From contig BJKQ01000010.1 in assembly GCA_006538405.1 (NCBI GenBank), forward strand, positions 1,860,001-1,924,000: 64,000 nt of DNA. The letters are read 5' to 3'. A model generated the notes under the pieces. That model saw only the letters and a program-made list of their open reading frames with translations. It was not told the DNA's origin and made no database searches. Position numbers and translations under genes: made by a program. The stretch comes from Hansfordia pulvinata. Lineage: Eukaryota; Ascomycota; Sordariomycetes; Xylariales. Shown here in pieces: positions 32,412 through 45,112 of the stretch (positions within the stretch are counted from its first letter, which is position 1; every line of letters starts with the position of its first letter).

Positions 32412-34360
32412 ATGTCTGAATCTCCGGATCACGACGGGTCCGAGCACTCCGTTGACAGTGCGGACCAGACCGTTGACACGGGCGACCAAAGCCGTCTTGC
32501 GGATGACGTTGGGGATTCAGAATCGGGCGAAGATGGAAGCGAGCCGGAAGAAGAGGATATTGATGAGGAAGACGACGAGAGCGATGGCGGCAATGGCGGC
32601 TTCTTCGACCTCGAAGCTGACGAGTCTGAAGACGACGCGGCGAGCAATGCCAGCTCGCAAGGGGAGAATGAAACCTTCTCGCCCTTCACACGCCTCCCCG
32701 TCGAGCTTCGGATCCATATCTGGTCCATCTTCGATCCGGACCTGCTCGCTCCCACGCGCGTCTTCAGCATGTACAATGTCAGGCATTACTACACCCGCCA
32801 ATGGGAACTGAAGAGTGGCGCCTTCATCGAGAACCAGACGCTCCCGGCGCGAACTCTCCTTGCAGTGCACCAGGAAAGCCGCAGGCTGGCCTTGACCCAT
32901 TACCCAGACACAATGCCCTTCGATGACGGCCGAGGCCTCTTGCCATACAACAAAGAGAAGGACGTCATAAGCCTCACCATGAGCCGCCAGACTCTCGACG
33001 ACGGCCTGGGGCTCGGCCCCCACCTGTGTAAAGACATCCGAAACATCGCAGTGCACCACCAGAGCCTGCACGACGACGATCTCTACATGCACGAGTTCTT
33101 CGCCAAGGGGGTGTCGCTGCGTACAAGCAAGCCTTGCCCCACCTGGAGACATTCTTCTGGGAGACCTGGGGAGGCAAGGTGTATATAACGGAAATGCAGC
33201 TCATCTCGCGGTTCAGAGGCCAGTTCCATGTGGGCAACCGCATGGAGGACTCCGACTTTGACAACAACGACTTCCCCTCCGGCGGACACCTCTCATTTTC
33301 GAAGATGCCGAGGGGCATCCAAGAGGAGCCCGGGACTTTCTACGCCTGGGCTGACGAGGAGGTGGTTCGCGACCCGGCATTTGCAAAGCTGGAAGACGGC
33401 TGCTGGCTTCCGCCCGTGTATCCCACGTTTCGCCGCGACGGCGTCCGGGTCTTGCCCATGATTGAATTTACCGACTCGGATGCTGTACAATTCATCAAGT
33501 ACGGCAAGCCCTTTGGCGGCCCAGAGCACGAAGACGGGGAAGAGGGCGATGATGGGAGCAGCGGCGTCGACGAATACGAGAGTGATGGCATTGATGACGG
33601 TCCGCAATGGGATGACGATCTTGACGGCTCCAGCGGCGACGATCTGGTCGTTGACGACGAGGATGAGGAAGGAATCGATGATGATGATGACGATGATCTT
33701 GATGGCTTGATGGAGGGGCTCGAGGAATTAACAGACCCTGAGTCGGCAAACGCCCGCTTTTCCAGCCTGGAGCCTGACCCTGACGGTGCGGGCGAGGCCG
33801 ACCACGGCCCGCAGCGCAGACAGAAGCGGCGCCGGGTCGTAGACTCAGACACGGAAGACGAAGACGGAGTACAGCCGGCCACTGAGGAGGAGCCCAATCA
33901 CACAGCGAAGCGGCAACGGCGTCAGGTAGTCGACTCGGACGATGAGGCAAGCGATGCCCCGAAAGAAGACGGAGTACGCCCAGAGAAACGGCAGCGGCGC
34001 CGAGTGGTGGACTCCGACGATGATGATGGTGATGAGGAAGAGGCCAGCAAACCGCAGGGTGGAAGTGACCGACGCGGCAGGCCTGATGGCAGCGCATCAG
34101 AAAGTGAGGAGGACGAGGAGGAAGACGAAGAGGAGGAAGACGAAGAGGAGGACGACGCAAAGCCCCCCAAGATGTCACTGCTGCAAAGACTCCAGAACTT
34201 CCGCTCCGACAACCCAGTCCCCTCGGATCAAGATTCGGCCACTGCAGAGGAGGAAAGCTTGAACCAATTCGAAGACGACGACGATGCCGGGAGTCTTGAC
34301 GACGGCTCTGGGCCTGGCGACAACGATGCTTTCGACCTAGGAGACGAAGAGGAAGACTGA
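32412..34360 (+). CDS. Acidic 2EXR-domain protein with repeated basic-acidic motif (one apparent frameshift)
   Basis: The ATG at 32412 opens an acidic N-terminus (about 90 residues), then the 2EXR signature FSPFTRLPVELRIHIWSIF and the following beta-rich part. At G5 33107-33111 the frame ends in a poor tail; adding one G continues as KGGVAAYKQALPHLETFFWETW and runs to 34360. Corrected length is about 649 residues with no intron. The C-terminal half is highly acidic and carries three copies of a motif, RRRVVDSD, RRQVVDSD and RRRVVDSD, each flanked by KR clusters that could be nuclear signals and SD sites that could be CK2 targets. 2EXR proteins are abundant in Pezizomycotina and of unknown function; nuclear location is inferred. 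Confidence 0.85.
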
Positions 34361-35479
34361 TAACGCGTCACACGGCGCTACCAGATCTTTCTATGCCCCG
34401 TACACCATGTTCTTTTTGGCTCTTGATGACTTCAAAGCTGCTTTCTACCTCGCTCATCTATCTTAATCAGCGCATGCTTATAATCCAATGATACCCTTGA
34501 TCACTTGCAGTCATCATCCTATCAATTTCAGTCGAAAGACCACGACCCTCAACCGCCCGAGCACACTGCGGCATGTGCAGGCAAGGCCGAGGCAGGGCTC
34601 TAGCCAGCGAGCAGTCAGGTACGCGGTGTCGCTTCAGCAGCGAATGCACGATATTGCAACATGGCTTGAGACCCTGGCATTGACCCCCTGAACGCCAACA
34701 TGGGCTTGGGTGTTTGCTTACTCCAGACTTGGCACCTGAAGTGTGGCCCCACTCGACCGTGCGCGGTGTATTTCGAAGAGGTCGTCCCCACGAAACATCC
34801 GTGACAGCGAGCGGTTGCTCGTGGTTTTGGCGTGCCGACTCTGGCTTCACCGACGCCACCTAGCAGAGTCGCAGTAGACCAGTTCTATACGGAAAAGCCA
34901 GAACAAGCAACCTTGATGCCAGCCCTCAGCCCACAGTGCATTAGCTTCAACGAGACGGCTATTCTCAGCACTCGCCCACGACTACGGCGACGGCGCCCGG
35001 CCGATAAGCGCGAACACCTTCCGTAGCTCCATTCGGGCTCTTGGCTTTCTGGGACTCGCATACGACCTCAAGTCAACCACCGCAGAATGCGCGGACAGAG
35101 TACGAGGTTCATCAGACCTGCCCGGCACGGCTGGGCGAGCGACCGCTGCGAAATCCTACGCGCAACGCCCCGTGGCCCCCCCAAATTAGTCTGTTCCTTC
35201 ACGCCCCACCCTCAACACCGCGGGCTGTTCTTCTAGGATCGGCGGGACCTACGTAAGTGGTCCGACACGACCGGTCGCCTCAGCTGTCGCCTCACGGAAC
35301 ACACTTCAACCTTCTCTTCTCCCGAGCACAACACCAGTCGACGCCGATCCGATGACACAGCCATTCTGCTCCCAGCGAAGAGAACGATGAGCAGCTGCCC
35401 TGCTCTTCCCTAAGCAACTGTTGTGCCTCAGCGACCCTGCAGCCAGCAGCGCTTCGCCGGCAGACTCGCGCAGAGAGTC
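34361..35479. other. Intergenic spacer
   Basis: 3' end of the 2EXR gene and promoter of the acid phosphatase gene. Nothing else supported. Confidence 0.45.
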
Positions 35480-37101
35480 ATGCGACATCCGTTCCGGGCG
35501 CTGGCGCCGCTGGCGCCGCTGGTCACGGCTGTCGCCGCCCTTTTCGGCGCCAACCTGCCAGAGAAACCCGCGAACTTGCAGACCCCGGTTCACCAGCGCC
35601 TATCGATCAAGGGGCTCAACGGTAAGCAAACCCGGCTCTCTGCGGGCTCGCACAACCGCTAATCCGCCTCGCCAAAGCCATCGCCGTCGGGTGGGACACC
35701 TACGCCGAGATAGCGCAGGCATGCGTTCAGTACGGGACCGAGCCGGACGACCTTGACAAGCAGGCGTGCGCGACGCCGGGGACGTCGACCATATACCAGA
35801 CATCGAGGACATGGTTCCACGCGGTGACGCTGGATAAGCTCAAGTCGGACACGCTGTACTACTACCAGATCAAGGCGCCGGGCGCGACAACAGACTGGTT
35901 CCGCAGCCCGATCACGCCCGGCGACGACACGCCGTTCAACGTGGCGGTGGCGGCCGACCTCGGGGTGTACGGCAAGGACGGGTTCCGGCTGGACGGCGAC
36001 GACGACGGCAACAAGCACTTCAACGACACGACGTTTGGGCGGGTCAACAGGATCAAGGAGAAGGTCCGGTTCTGGCTGCACCCGGGCGACGTCGAGGGCT
36101 ACCCGGACCTGTGGTACCTGCGGGTGTGGAACCTGCCGCACCCGCGCGACGCCTACATTGCCATCATCGAGACCATGATGAACCAGGCGTCCATGATCAC
36201 CAAGAACCTGCCGTGGATGGTCGGCCCCGGCAACCACGAGGCGTCGTGCCAGGCGATCCTGTTCCCCAACACGTTCTGCCCCGAGGGCCAGTCCAACTTC
36301 ACCGACTACAACTACCGCTTCGGGCCCATGATGCCGTCGACCTTCACGTCGACCAGCGACCTGAAGCGCAAGATCCTGGCCAACAAGGCGCGCAAGCTGG
36401 CGTCGCCGCCCTTCTGGTACTCGTTCGACTACGGCATGGTGCACTTTGTCATGATCAACACCGAGACGGACTTCAAGAAGGCGCCCGACGCGCCCGGGGG
36501 CAGCACCTTCTTCAAGATGGGGCCCTTCGGCGCCAAGAACCAGCAGATCGAGTTCCTCAACGCCGACCTGGCCTCGGTCGACCGCAAGGTGACGCCCTGG
36601 GTCGTCGTCAGCGGCCACCGGCCCTGGTACACGGCCAACGGCGGCTGCAAGCCCTGCCAGAACGCCTTCGAGTTCATCTTCTACAAGTTCGCCGTCGACC
36701 TGGCCATCTTCGGCCACGTCCACAACTCGCAGCGCTTCCACCCCATGGTCAACGGCAAGGTCGACGACGCCGGCTACAAGGACCCCAAGGCGCCCATGTA
36801 CATCATCGCGGGCGGCGCGGGCAACATCCAGGGGCTGGACAAGATCAAGGACAAGGACGCCAAGGGCAACGCCTTTGCCTACGACGACGACTTTGCCATG
36901 GCCACCCTCACCTTCAAGGACCGCCAACACCTACAGGTCCAGTTCATCCGCTCACGTGACGGCGAGCAGATCGACGCCGTCGAGCTGTACAAGGAGCACG
37001 AGGACCGCTTCCCCAACCAGCGCTGGCCCGGTATCATGGGCGTCGTCGCCAAGCTGACCGGCGGCCGCATCCACCCTCGCCATCCGGCGGGTGTCTCCTA
37101 G
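35480..37101 (+). CDS. Secreted purple acid phosphatase (metallophosphoesterase)
   Basis: Exon 1 35480-35621 encodes a signal peptide (MRHPFRALAPLAPLVTAVAA); intron 35622-35677 (GTAAGC...GCCAAAG) joins to AIAVGWDTYAE, the family's usual strand. Total 521 residues. An N-terminal Fn3-like domain is followed by the catalytic domain with ADLGVYG (about 138), HPGDVEGY (about 183), GPGNHEASC (about 231), VVSGHRPWY (about 358) and FGHVHNSQRF (about 392), i.e. the five metal-binding blocks of purple acid phosphatases. These enzymes release phosphate from esters outside the cell, commonly under phosphate starvation. Block II is unusual: the family has GDxxY, here GDVEGY, so the Tyr ligand is one residue further on. 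Otherwise all ligands are present. Secreted or wall-bound; no GPI tail seen. Confidence 0.92.
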
Positions 37102-38223
37102 GTGTCATTGTGGGAGAAAATGCGCCAGTGGAGAGAGGCAGTTCAGGAGCGGGCTACCGTGTCGTCTACGTCTTGAGCCATTATTCACCGCTTTATGAAC
37201 ACGAGATACCCAGAGGCCGGCCGGCTTCAACCATCAAAAGGCCACAGTCTTTGAGCCGCCTGCATTGGCGTGAGCTCAAGGTGTGCAACCTTCGACCACG
37301 ACCATTGGGCGCCCGGTTGCCCGGCCTCCATTTGCTGACGAGGCCTCAAGTAGGCAGCGATCTGTTCGGGGTCGGCTTCCTCTATGCCCCGCTTGTCGTC
37401 TTCCGAGCTCGCGTGGCGTGTCGATGGCAGAGGCGATGGCGCTGACTCCGTCCTGCGGGTGTCCTGGACCAGGCTGCGGCCTTGACAGCCGATGACTGGG
37501 GCTCGAGTGGATTCAGTCAGAAGCCTGGCACCGCGGAGTGTCTCACTGTGAAAATTCCCACGACGCCATCCTTGCTTCAGCTGCATTCTGGTTATGCTGC
37601 AAACGTGGCGGAAGAGTGTGAGCGGGCAGGGGCACAGGGCAAGCGATCAGCGGGCGCCGTGTCGGTTCCAGGGGCCGCACCAATATCGACCTAGGACGGC
37701 AATACTTCGCACCCGTCGGCTCAAATTGCAGACCGACGAGGTATACGGTTCGTTGACCACGTCCGCAGCAGCACAGTCTGCATTGGACAGGCCAGGGACA
37801 GCAGGTCGTCATGGCTGGTCTCCTCGTCACGATTCTGTATTCGTTCACGCTGTTGCCGCGTCCCAGATCTTGGAGCGACAGAGCCGGTCACTCCAGCCGC
37901 GCAGCATCCACAGAGAAGGCCATCCACCAAGAAGGCATCACGCCCGGGACGATTGCTCCTGGTTATTGAATATACAGATTTCTTCGAGCTTTATAAATGG
38001 AAGCAAATAAATTTAACATGACACGAACAGGATTCCCTCGCGTGATGAAGCCGTCCGCCGCCCTCATATAAGTGTATGGCCTCGGCAACGTAGTGACGCC
38101 ACAGTGCCCTTCATTCAGGTTGATACCAATGAGCCGCGGCCGACAGCTGCCGCTGCCGCCGACCCCTTATCTAGGCCGAGCCGGTGAGTCCCCGACCTAG
38201 ACCCGCGTCCCCGGCACAGCAGC
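37102..38223. other. Spacer between convergent genes
   Basis: 3' flanks of the phosphatase and lipase genes. Overlapping short frames only. Confidence 0.45.
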
Positions 38224-39689
38224 TCACGGTGTCGACCCCGACCCCGAGTCGGACGACGACGCCCCGCCGGCCACCGGAGCAATGCCGCCGCCCAGGAGGC
38301 TCGAGTGCGTGTCGGCGGCCAGGCGCGTGTGCCCGAAGAACTCAAAGTGGTCCTTATTGGGATTGTTGACGACGAGCTTGCGCACCGGCATCGCGCCGCA
38401 GCGCTCGTTGTTGTAGCCCGTGCACAGGCGCGTCGGGAACGTCAGGTCCGGGTGCTGCTGCTGCGGGATGGTGATGCCCGTGTCCTTCTTCTTCCCGCTG
38501 CCGCTGAAGAGGCTCAGCTTCTTCTTCTTCTTCTCCTTCTTCGTCTTCTCGCCGCTCTCGCTCCCCGCCAAGAAGGCCTTCTGCATCCACACCTCGACCG
38601 GCGTGTGCGAGAACCCCATCCACGTGGGCGGGAAGCCGGGGACGTCGTCAACGGCGTTGGTGAAGCGCACCAGGTCCGGGAACATGTCCTGGACGCCCTC
38701 GTCGAAGGCCTTGTTGCCGCAGCGCGGCGCCCCGCTCGAGAAGACCTTCATGCCCTCCCTGGCCTCCCTGCTGACCTTGAGGTCGCGGTCGCTGCGCAGC
38801 CGCGCCGCCAGCAGGATCGCCGTCGCCCCGCCCATCGACTGCCCGCCCACCACGATCGTGTGGTCCGGCCGGTCGGCGTGCGCGCGCTCGACGGCGGCGC
38901 GCGCCAAGGGGTAGACCTGGTCGACCGCCGCTCGCAGGCCGCGGTGCACCTGGGCCCCCTTGATCCCGAACTCGTCGGCGGCCGACTTGCCGGCGCGGGG
39001 GAGGATCGTCAGTCTGTTTCTCCGAGATGGGGTGTCAGCGGATGAGCTCCAGGCGAGATGCACACATGCAGAAACTACCGTTCACGCGGGGGAGCGCACA
39101 AACTCACACGGCCCGGAACTGGCGCCAGGTCGGCGCGCCCTTGAGAAATACAAGCACCATCTCGTGGGGGTCGTCCACCACGACGATGCCCTGCTGGTTG
39201 ATCCAGAGCGGGCTCTTGCGCGTAGGCGTCAGCAGCCGCTCGTACGTCTTGAGGCCAAGCTCCTCGAGGTAGCCGCACTCCTGGTCGCCGCACGTCAGGG
39301 TCTGGCCGGGCTGCTGCCGCGGCGCGTTGGCCGCCGCCGCCCAGAAGGAGAACATGAACGAGCCCCAGCGCAGGAGGTTGGCGTCGAGCTTGGGTACTGC
39401 AAGGGTGTGGCGAGACGTCAGCGAGCGCTCGACCGGCGAGTGCGAGTTGTAGGGGCTCACTCTTGTAGTTTCGGGTGGCCTCGTCATCCTTGAAGACGGG
39501 GCTATCTTTGGCCTCTTCAAACTGGTCCTTGAAGAACCGGGCGATGGTCCCCTGGAACCTGTCGTCGACGCTGAACGTGATGTTGGCCGCCTCGCTCTTG
39601 AAGTTGTCGACCTTCTGCTTCCCGAAGCCGAAGGCGTCGCCAAGTGAGATGAGGGACGCTATCCGGACGAGCGTTCTCAGTAACAGCAT
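38224..39689 (-). CDS. Secreted class 3 (fungal) lipase-type serine hydrolase
   Basis: Exons 39689-39461, 39396-39108 and 39013-38224; introns 64 and 94 nt with GTGAGC and GTGAGT donors; phases agree, 435 residues. The N-terminus MLLLRTLVRIASLISLGDAF is a signal peptide. The lipase-3 core shows the strand LTILPRAGKS, the nucleophile elbow VVGGQSMGGA (Ser about 232), RFTNAVDDVPGFPP (acid region) and a late His in DTHSSLL, as in Lipase_3 proteins with a Ser-Asp-His triad. Between elbow and His is a lysine-rich insertion (KTKKEKKKKK) and a Cys pair (RLCTGYNNERCG) that may form a disulphide. Expected to cleave acyl esters outside the cell; chain-length preference is unknown. Confidence 0.9.
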
Positions 39690-42365
39690 GTTGGATCAGG
39701 CCGAGTGCCAAGAGCTCTCAGAAAACCCAAAGAAGGGTCCCAAGCGAGGCGTCCGGGTCGCCTTAAGGCCGAACCGGCTGCGACGAGGCATGAGCCCCCT
39801 CCCTGTCATATCTGGAGAATTCCATTCCAAATTTAGAGCTGGCCGTCCATGGTTCAGCATCGTCTTGTCGCCACCGCGATGCTTGTTCTTCAGCTTCAGC
39901 CTGGGTACGACACGCGCGACACGTCGCCGTCAGGTTCGCCACCGCATCCTTTCGCGGGCATGCCCAACGTCTGCGCTTCTGTTCCGGCTCTTTCGGCGCC
40001 GACGCGCTCCAGCAAGAGTGCGTGACTGACAGTTTGGCCCGCGGGATGTTTTTCGGACACAGATGAATGCCAGAAAAACGAGCCACGCAACTTGATCCGC
40101 TCGCACCTCGCTGTCTTTGGACTACCAACCCCCGGGGATCGCTGCTTTGGCTTCCGGTCCTGTGCTCGGGGACGGCGACCTGCCAAGTCCCCAGGCTGCC
40201 CAGAGCCAGATACAGCTGCTGGTAGAACAGCACGCTTCACAGGCGACAGGCTCTTTCAGGTGGCGCAGAGGAGTTTGGCCCTTGTGCGGGTGCCCGGGGT
40301 AGCCGACGTCCCCGACGCGGTTTGCGGCGCTGACCGGATTGCCGGCCCCGAGCCGCAGAGTCGCATTTGTCGAGCCTTGTTAACCATGAACGGGACGCCA
40401 TGGAATCCAGCACGATCAACGTCAGGCTCGGGCACCACAAGCACTGGCGGCTGCGTGGCCATGAATTTGACGGGGTTCGCCTCCCTGACGATTCGGGCCT
40501 CACAACACGGCTTGGGACCTGGGGCGGCCAGCTTTCAAAACCTCACTCGTGCAGAAAGAGGTCTTCTGGGAGTACTTACCTGCCTGGGAAAAGTCAAGGG
40601 TCCCCTCCGTGGTGCCCGGCTCTGTCGTCCGCGTCCCTATCGTACGCTTTACCCTCAGGGGGGCTCGGGATGGGCTTCGGATCCATTCGCTTCGTCGGCT
40701 GCGATGGGCGGGCCATGACGGCCACCGGGCTCGCACAGAGCTGCCATCGTCTGTCACTTTTGCCACCCGGGATTTTCTAGAAACAGGGTACTGACAGCCA
40801 GGCAGCGAGCGGCTCCTTTCTGCCTGTCACGCCAACTCCCCGTATTCTCCGTCGGGCGACAGTGATGCCTGGAGCGTTCCGTACGATACGAAGCCCGGAC
40901 TCTCCATCCGGCATTCTGCCTGAGATACGAAGCTCGTGGGCATGGAAGCGCGTTTGGGTTCGTACACGAGGCAACACATGGAGGCCCCAGGTGGCTGGCT
41001 GAGCAGGGGCTGTTTCTTGGTGGCGATGACGAAGCTTTTCAACGGTTCAGCTACGTCAACCCTGGTGCGGCGTTCGGTTCGGCTCCACTCAGTCCCCGAC
41101 CAGGATGCGCCTGGTAAGAACATCATAAGGCTGCAGTAGCCTTTGCACTTTTCGGAGTTGTATCGAGTGTACGACGCGGGGCGCCGGGAGAAGGTCGTAG
41201 ACAGGACTTGATAACCTGCAGAGGGTGCCAAGCCGACGGCCGTTGAGAGGGAATGCGGGCGGCGGCGACAATATCGTGGTCGGCTGGATCTTTGGCCCTG
41301 AACCCACGATGAATTGAACTTCAAGGAGGTGACTGGTAGTGTGCTGGCCGCAGGCGAGCATGACATGTCGTCGGTGGACGGCACTCGAATCCCGCGTCAC
41401 TTGGGTGGGCTGTTCACGGGAAGATCGAACTGAGACTCCAGCCGTTCTGCTGAGTCGGGAGAGGTGCCTTGATCCTTGATCGATGTCTGACTGGCTACAC
41501 CTGGGGTCGTCGGAGAATCGTCGTGGGGCCTGAGACTCGAGTCGGGACTTCGACTCCCCAAGGCTACGGGGCGGTGCGGGAGCTGGGTTTGCGCTCGGTG
41601 CCTCGGGGCTGCGTCCTGCGGCGAGTGCTGCATTGCTATCGCGGAATATTCTGTGTCCGGTGATGTCGAAAGGCGCATTCTGCGGCGAAGCCTTGCGATG
41701 CGGGCGGGATTTCGAGCTTGTCGCAGCAGTGGCGTGGCGCCAGCATCCAATCCAGGACGACTCTCCCCGCCGTAAGGAACCGGGCAGGCGCTGTTCTCAA
41801 GTCCAATATTTGGCAGGCGCGACCCTGTCTCCGAGAGACGTACCTGGCACGTGTCGGCGCTGCCCTTTTCCACGGAGCCGCACTCGCAACGTGGAATGCC
41901 GGACGTCTTGGGCGGATCCAGGCTCAACACGTATGGCTGGCAGGCGGCATGGCTCCAATCCGATGTGTGACGTGAGCTGGGTGGCTTTTGCTGGGACCAA
42001 GAAAAACTTGTCCCTATGATATGTTGACGACCCGAGGCGGGACCCCTTCGAAGCATGTCCGAGTCCAACGACGTCCCACCAGCTCGACGTGCCGCGGGGG
42101 TTCGAGCATCATTCACGGGGAGATCAGAAACGTGTATGAGTGCAAAATCCAGTTTTGTAAATCATTCGAGTACTATGGTATCGTACGAAGCAGTTGAAAA
42201 GGATATAAAAATGTACAAATGTGGTATCGAGAAAGAGAATAAGACCTTGAAAAGCCAATCATGCCGCCCTATGTGCAATCGCTGACCCATATAGCCTGCG
42301 GAAATACCGTCGCTTTGCTAAATGGTTCCGTGAACCATTGGTATCCGTGACGCCATGTAAGATGC
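39690..42365. other. Long intergenic region
   Basis: Promoter side of the lipase gene and 3' side of the glucanase gene. A 239-codon minus-strand frame (41397-42116) and a 208-codon plus-strand frame (40092-40718) have no recognisable domain, no splice support and arginine/serine-rich composition typical of GC-rich chance frames. No gene supported. Confidence 0.5.
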
Positions 42366-44821
42366 TTAGAAACCCACAATGCGGAAACCTCTTCGCCTTT
42401 CCTGGACCACGCCGCCTGCTCCCACGTAGGGGATGACGGGGCCGCTCCCGGTGTCGCCGCTCGAGGGATATCCGCCGCTTGAGCCGCCGCTCGAGGGATA
42501 TCCGCCGCTCGACGCGTCAGGCCTGGGCGTGGCAGTGGGGTATCCAGCGCTGCTACTGGCCGGGACGCTGGAGGACGCCGGGGCACTGGAGGACGCCGGG
42601 GCGCTGCTGCTGGCCGCGGCGCTGGATGTAGGGTACGAGCCGCTGCTGGTAGTGGGAGTCGGGTAAGAGCTGCTGCTGGTAGTGGGCGTCGGATAAGAGC
42701 CCCCGGCGGCGGGAGCACTGCTGGGAGTAGGAGCCGGAGCCGGAGCGGCAGCCGCAGAGCTGCTCGAGTCTCCGCTTGACGGGTACCCACCAGAGGAGCT
42801 CGAGCCGGACGAGTCACCGCTGGACGGGTACCACCAGAGGAGCTCGAGCCGGACGAGTCACCGCTGGACGGGTACCCACCAGAGGAGCTCGAGCCGGACG
42901 AGTCACTGCCGGAAGAGTCGCTGGAGGGATAACCGCCAGACGAGCTTCCGCTGTCGCCGCTGGAGCTTCCGCTAGACGAGTCACCGCCGGAAGAGCTACC
43001 ACCAGAGGGGTATCCAGAGCTTCCACTCGAGGCACTGCCGCTAGAAGAGGGAGGGGAGGGGTAAGAGCTTCCGCCGGAAGAGCCACCGCTGGAGGCACTG
43101 CCGCTGGACGACGGGGGGACGGGGTATCCTCCAATGCCAGAGGAAGCACCGCTGCTGGCACTGGGCATGGCGCTGCTGGAAGCAGTCCCGTAAGAGCCGC
43201 CCGATACAGGGTTGTTGGCGTCCGCGTCGATGTTCTCGTTACCGCCAGGACCGCCGATAACAACCTCGAGAGTTTGAGCGTTGGCGCCCGAGACAACACC
43301 AGCGGCGTTGCTGCCGGCGGGGTTGACGTCGTCGTAGGAGAAGGCGTAACCCTTGTCGTCAACCTCGTGGGCGTGCACCAGACGGGCGTAGTGGTTGGTG
43401 GGGTTGGTGGTGTAGTACTGCTTGGGGGCGCTGGGCTGCTTGTTGCCGCCCGGCAGGAGGAGGGTCGAGCGCGTGAAGGCAGCGCAGAGGCGGGGGACCA
43501 CGGCCTTGTGGGTGTCCGAGTTGCCGCTCGTGATGGCGAAAGGACCCGAGTTGCAGCCCCAGATGTCGAGAGTGCTGGGCTTGGGGAAGCCGTTGGCGTC
43601 GTCGCCGCAGGTCATCTTGTTTCCGCTGGTTCTGCACTTGACGGTTCCGCCGCCGCCCTGGGTGTCGATCGTGAGGTCCTCGCTGGCATACTTCTGCCAC
43701 ACCTGGTCGACATACTTGGTGTAGTAGTTCTCCATCTGGCCGGCGGCGCCAGCAACAAACAGGTTGGGCGAGTTGACTCGCAGAGGCTTTCCGTCCTTGC
43801 CCTTGACACACATCTTATCCCATGGTTGCCCGTCCTTGCTAGCCTGCTGCTGGAGCCCCTTGCAGATGTCGTTCACGGCAGTGCTGGTGAGCCCAACGAC
43901 CTGCTGCTTCTCGCCCCCCTGCAGGGTCAATTTCATACCCAGGATCATACCGACAAAGTCAACAAAGGAAATGTTAGCGTAGATTCCACCGGCCTTGGAG
44001 TTTGTAAGCTCAACGAAACCCCAGTTGACGCTGTGCGAGGGGTCGTCGGTGTTGGCTGCTGAAGGCTGAACAATGGTCGATTTCCCGTCGGCGCCGGCGA
44101 CGGCGAAGAACGACAGCTCGCCGTCGGCGACCCAGATACGGCCGGATTCGATTTCCGTGGGGATGGTGATTTCCGTCTTCTGGCCCTTTCCTTTGATCTT
44201 GATCTTGTCGGCCTTGCCGACTTCGATGGGCTTCGTGCTGCCGCCGGCGTCGGGCTTGTCCCACGAGCCGTCGGGCTTGAGCATGACAACCGCTCCGGAC
44301 GAGTCGGTTCCCGTGACCCACACGTTCAGGTTGGTTCCGCCAAAGTTGTTAGTGAAGACAAGCTTCAGGGGCAGGTCGCCTCCGGTCGACCCCGAGGACG
44401 CGTAGCCGCCACCGGCGCTGGAGCTGGCAGCTGGAGCGGCACTGGAAGAGCCCGAGGCGCCAACATCCGAGGCGCCAGTCGCGGCTTTAGATTCACCCAT
44501 GGTGCCGCCGAAAGAGGTGAGAGCAGAGTCCGTAGAGAGTCCGTCCTGGCCGCTGGTGTCGGGGTTTGAGTTGTCGCCTCCGCTACCAGACTTGGCGAAC
44601 GAAGTCCCAAGAGTGGGAGCGACGTCGCCGCCACCACCACCACCACTCGTACCTGTCAGAGTGTTCTGTGGTGTCAAATGGATCGTGCCGCCCGCGACTT
44701 CATAGCTCTTGACCTCGGAGTCTCTGGCCACCAGGCGGGCGGGGGCCGGGGCCGGGGCAGCCAGGGCGGGGCCGAGGAGAACCGAAGCCGTGGCAACGGC
44801 ACACTGAACGAAACCACGCAT
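42366..44821 (-). CDS. Secreted GH64 beta-1,3-glucanase-like protein with long repetitive tail (one apparent frameshift)
   Basis: The ATG at 44821 starts a signal peptide (MRGFVQCAVATASVLLGPAL) and KR-less propeptide ending ARLVARD. After a Gly/Ser linker, residues about 145-545 form a GH64/thaumatin-like catalytic domain (LPLKLVFTNNFGGTNLNVW, SGRIWVADGELSFF, KCRTSGNKMTCGDDANGFP, LCAAFTRSTLL, NPTNHYARLVHAHEVDD). GH64 enzymes hydrolyse beta-1,3-glucan in fungal walls. The C-terminal ~270 residues are Ser/Gly/Pro/Tyr repeats including a 15-residue unit SSSGGYPSSGDSSGS encoded by 45-bp repeats. One repeat copy is 44 bp (CC instead of CCC at 42831-42832); read with 45 bp the frame ends GVVQERRRGFRIVGF at 42366, while uncorrected it runs in an arginine-rich frame to 42269. 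No intron, no GPI signal seen. Confidence 0.88.
42781..42914 (-). repeat. 45-bp coding tandem repeats in the glucanase tail
   Basis: Units start at 42781, 42826 and 42870; the middle copy is 44 bp. The third copy diverges after about 35 bp. The encoded unit is GYPSSGDSSGSSSSG. Confidence 0.8.
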
Positions 44822-45104
44822 GTTTCCGGTTGGTGTGTGAAGAACAAGAGCCCTCTCAGAGAGCACGCTGGAAGAAGAGAAGAGAGAAGAGGGGGAAGTG
44901 AAGAGAGATCAAAAGGGGCGAAAGCAGGATGAAGAAACAACACACTGAGAGAATGAGAGACTGCGCAGTCGTGTTCGTCGCAATGCACACACAAAACCCA
45001 AGGAATGGAAGTTCTCGAAAAAGAACCAGCTGTCAAAGATGGCTCCCTGCAGACGGATGAGTCGAGAAGAGATGGATGGCGGGGGGCCAGAAAGAGGAGA
45101 CGGC

Positions 45105-45112
45105 TATATATC
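45105..45112 (-). promoter_or_regulatory. TATA-like element upstream of the glucanase gene
   Basis: Minus strand GATATATA about 285 bp before the ATG at 44821; a long 5' leader would be implied. Confidence 0.3.

Noticed and set aside
41397..42116. 239-codon minus-strand frame
   Set aside because: Ser/Arg/Pro-rich with no motif; such lengths arise by chance at this GC content.
42433..43140. Possible CRISPR-like array
   Set aside because: Repeats are in-frame coding units of the glucanase tail without spacers of uniform length.
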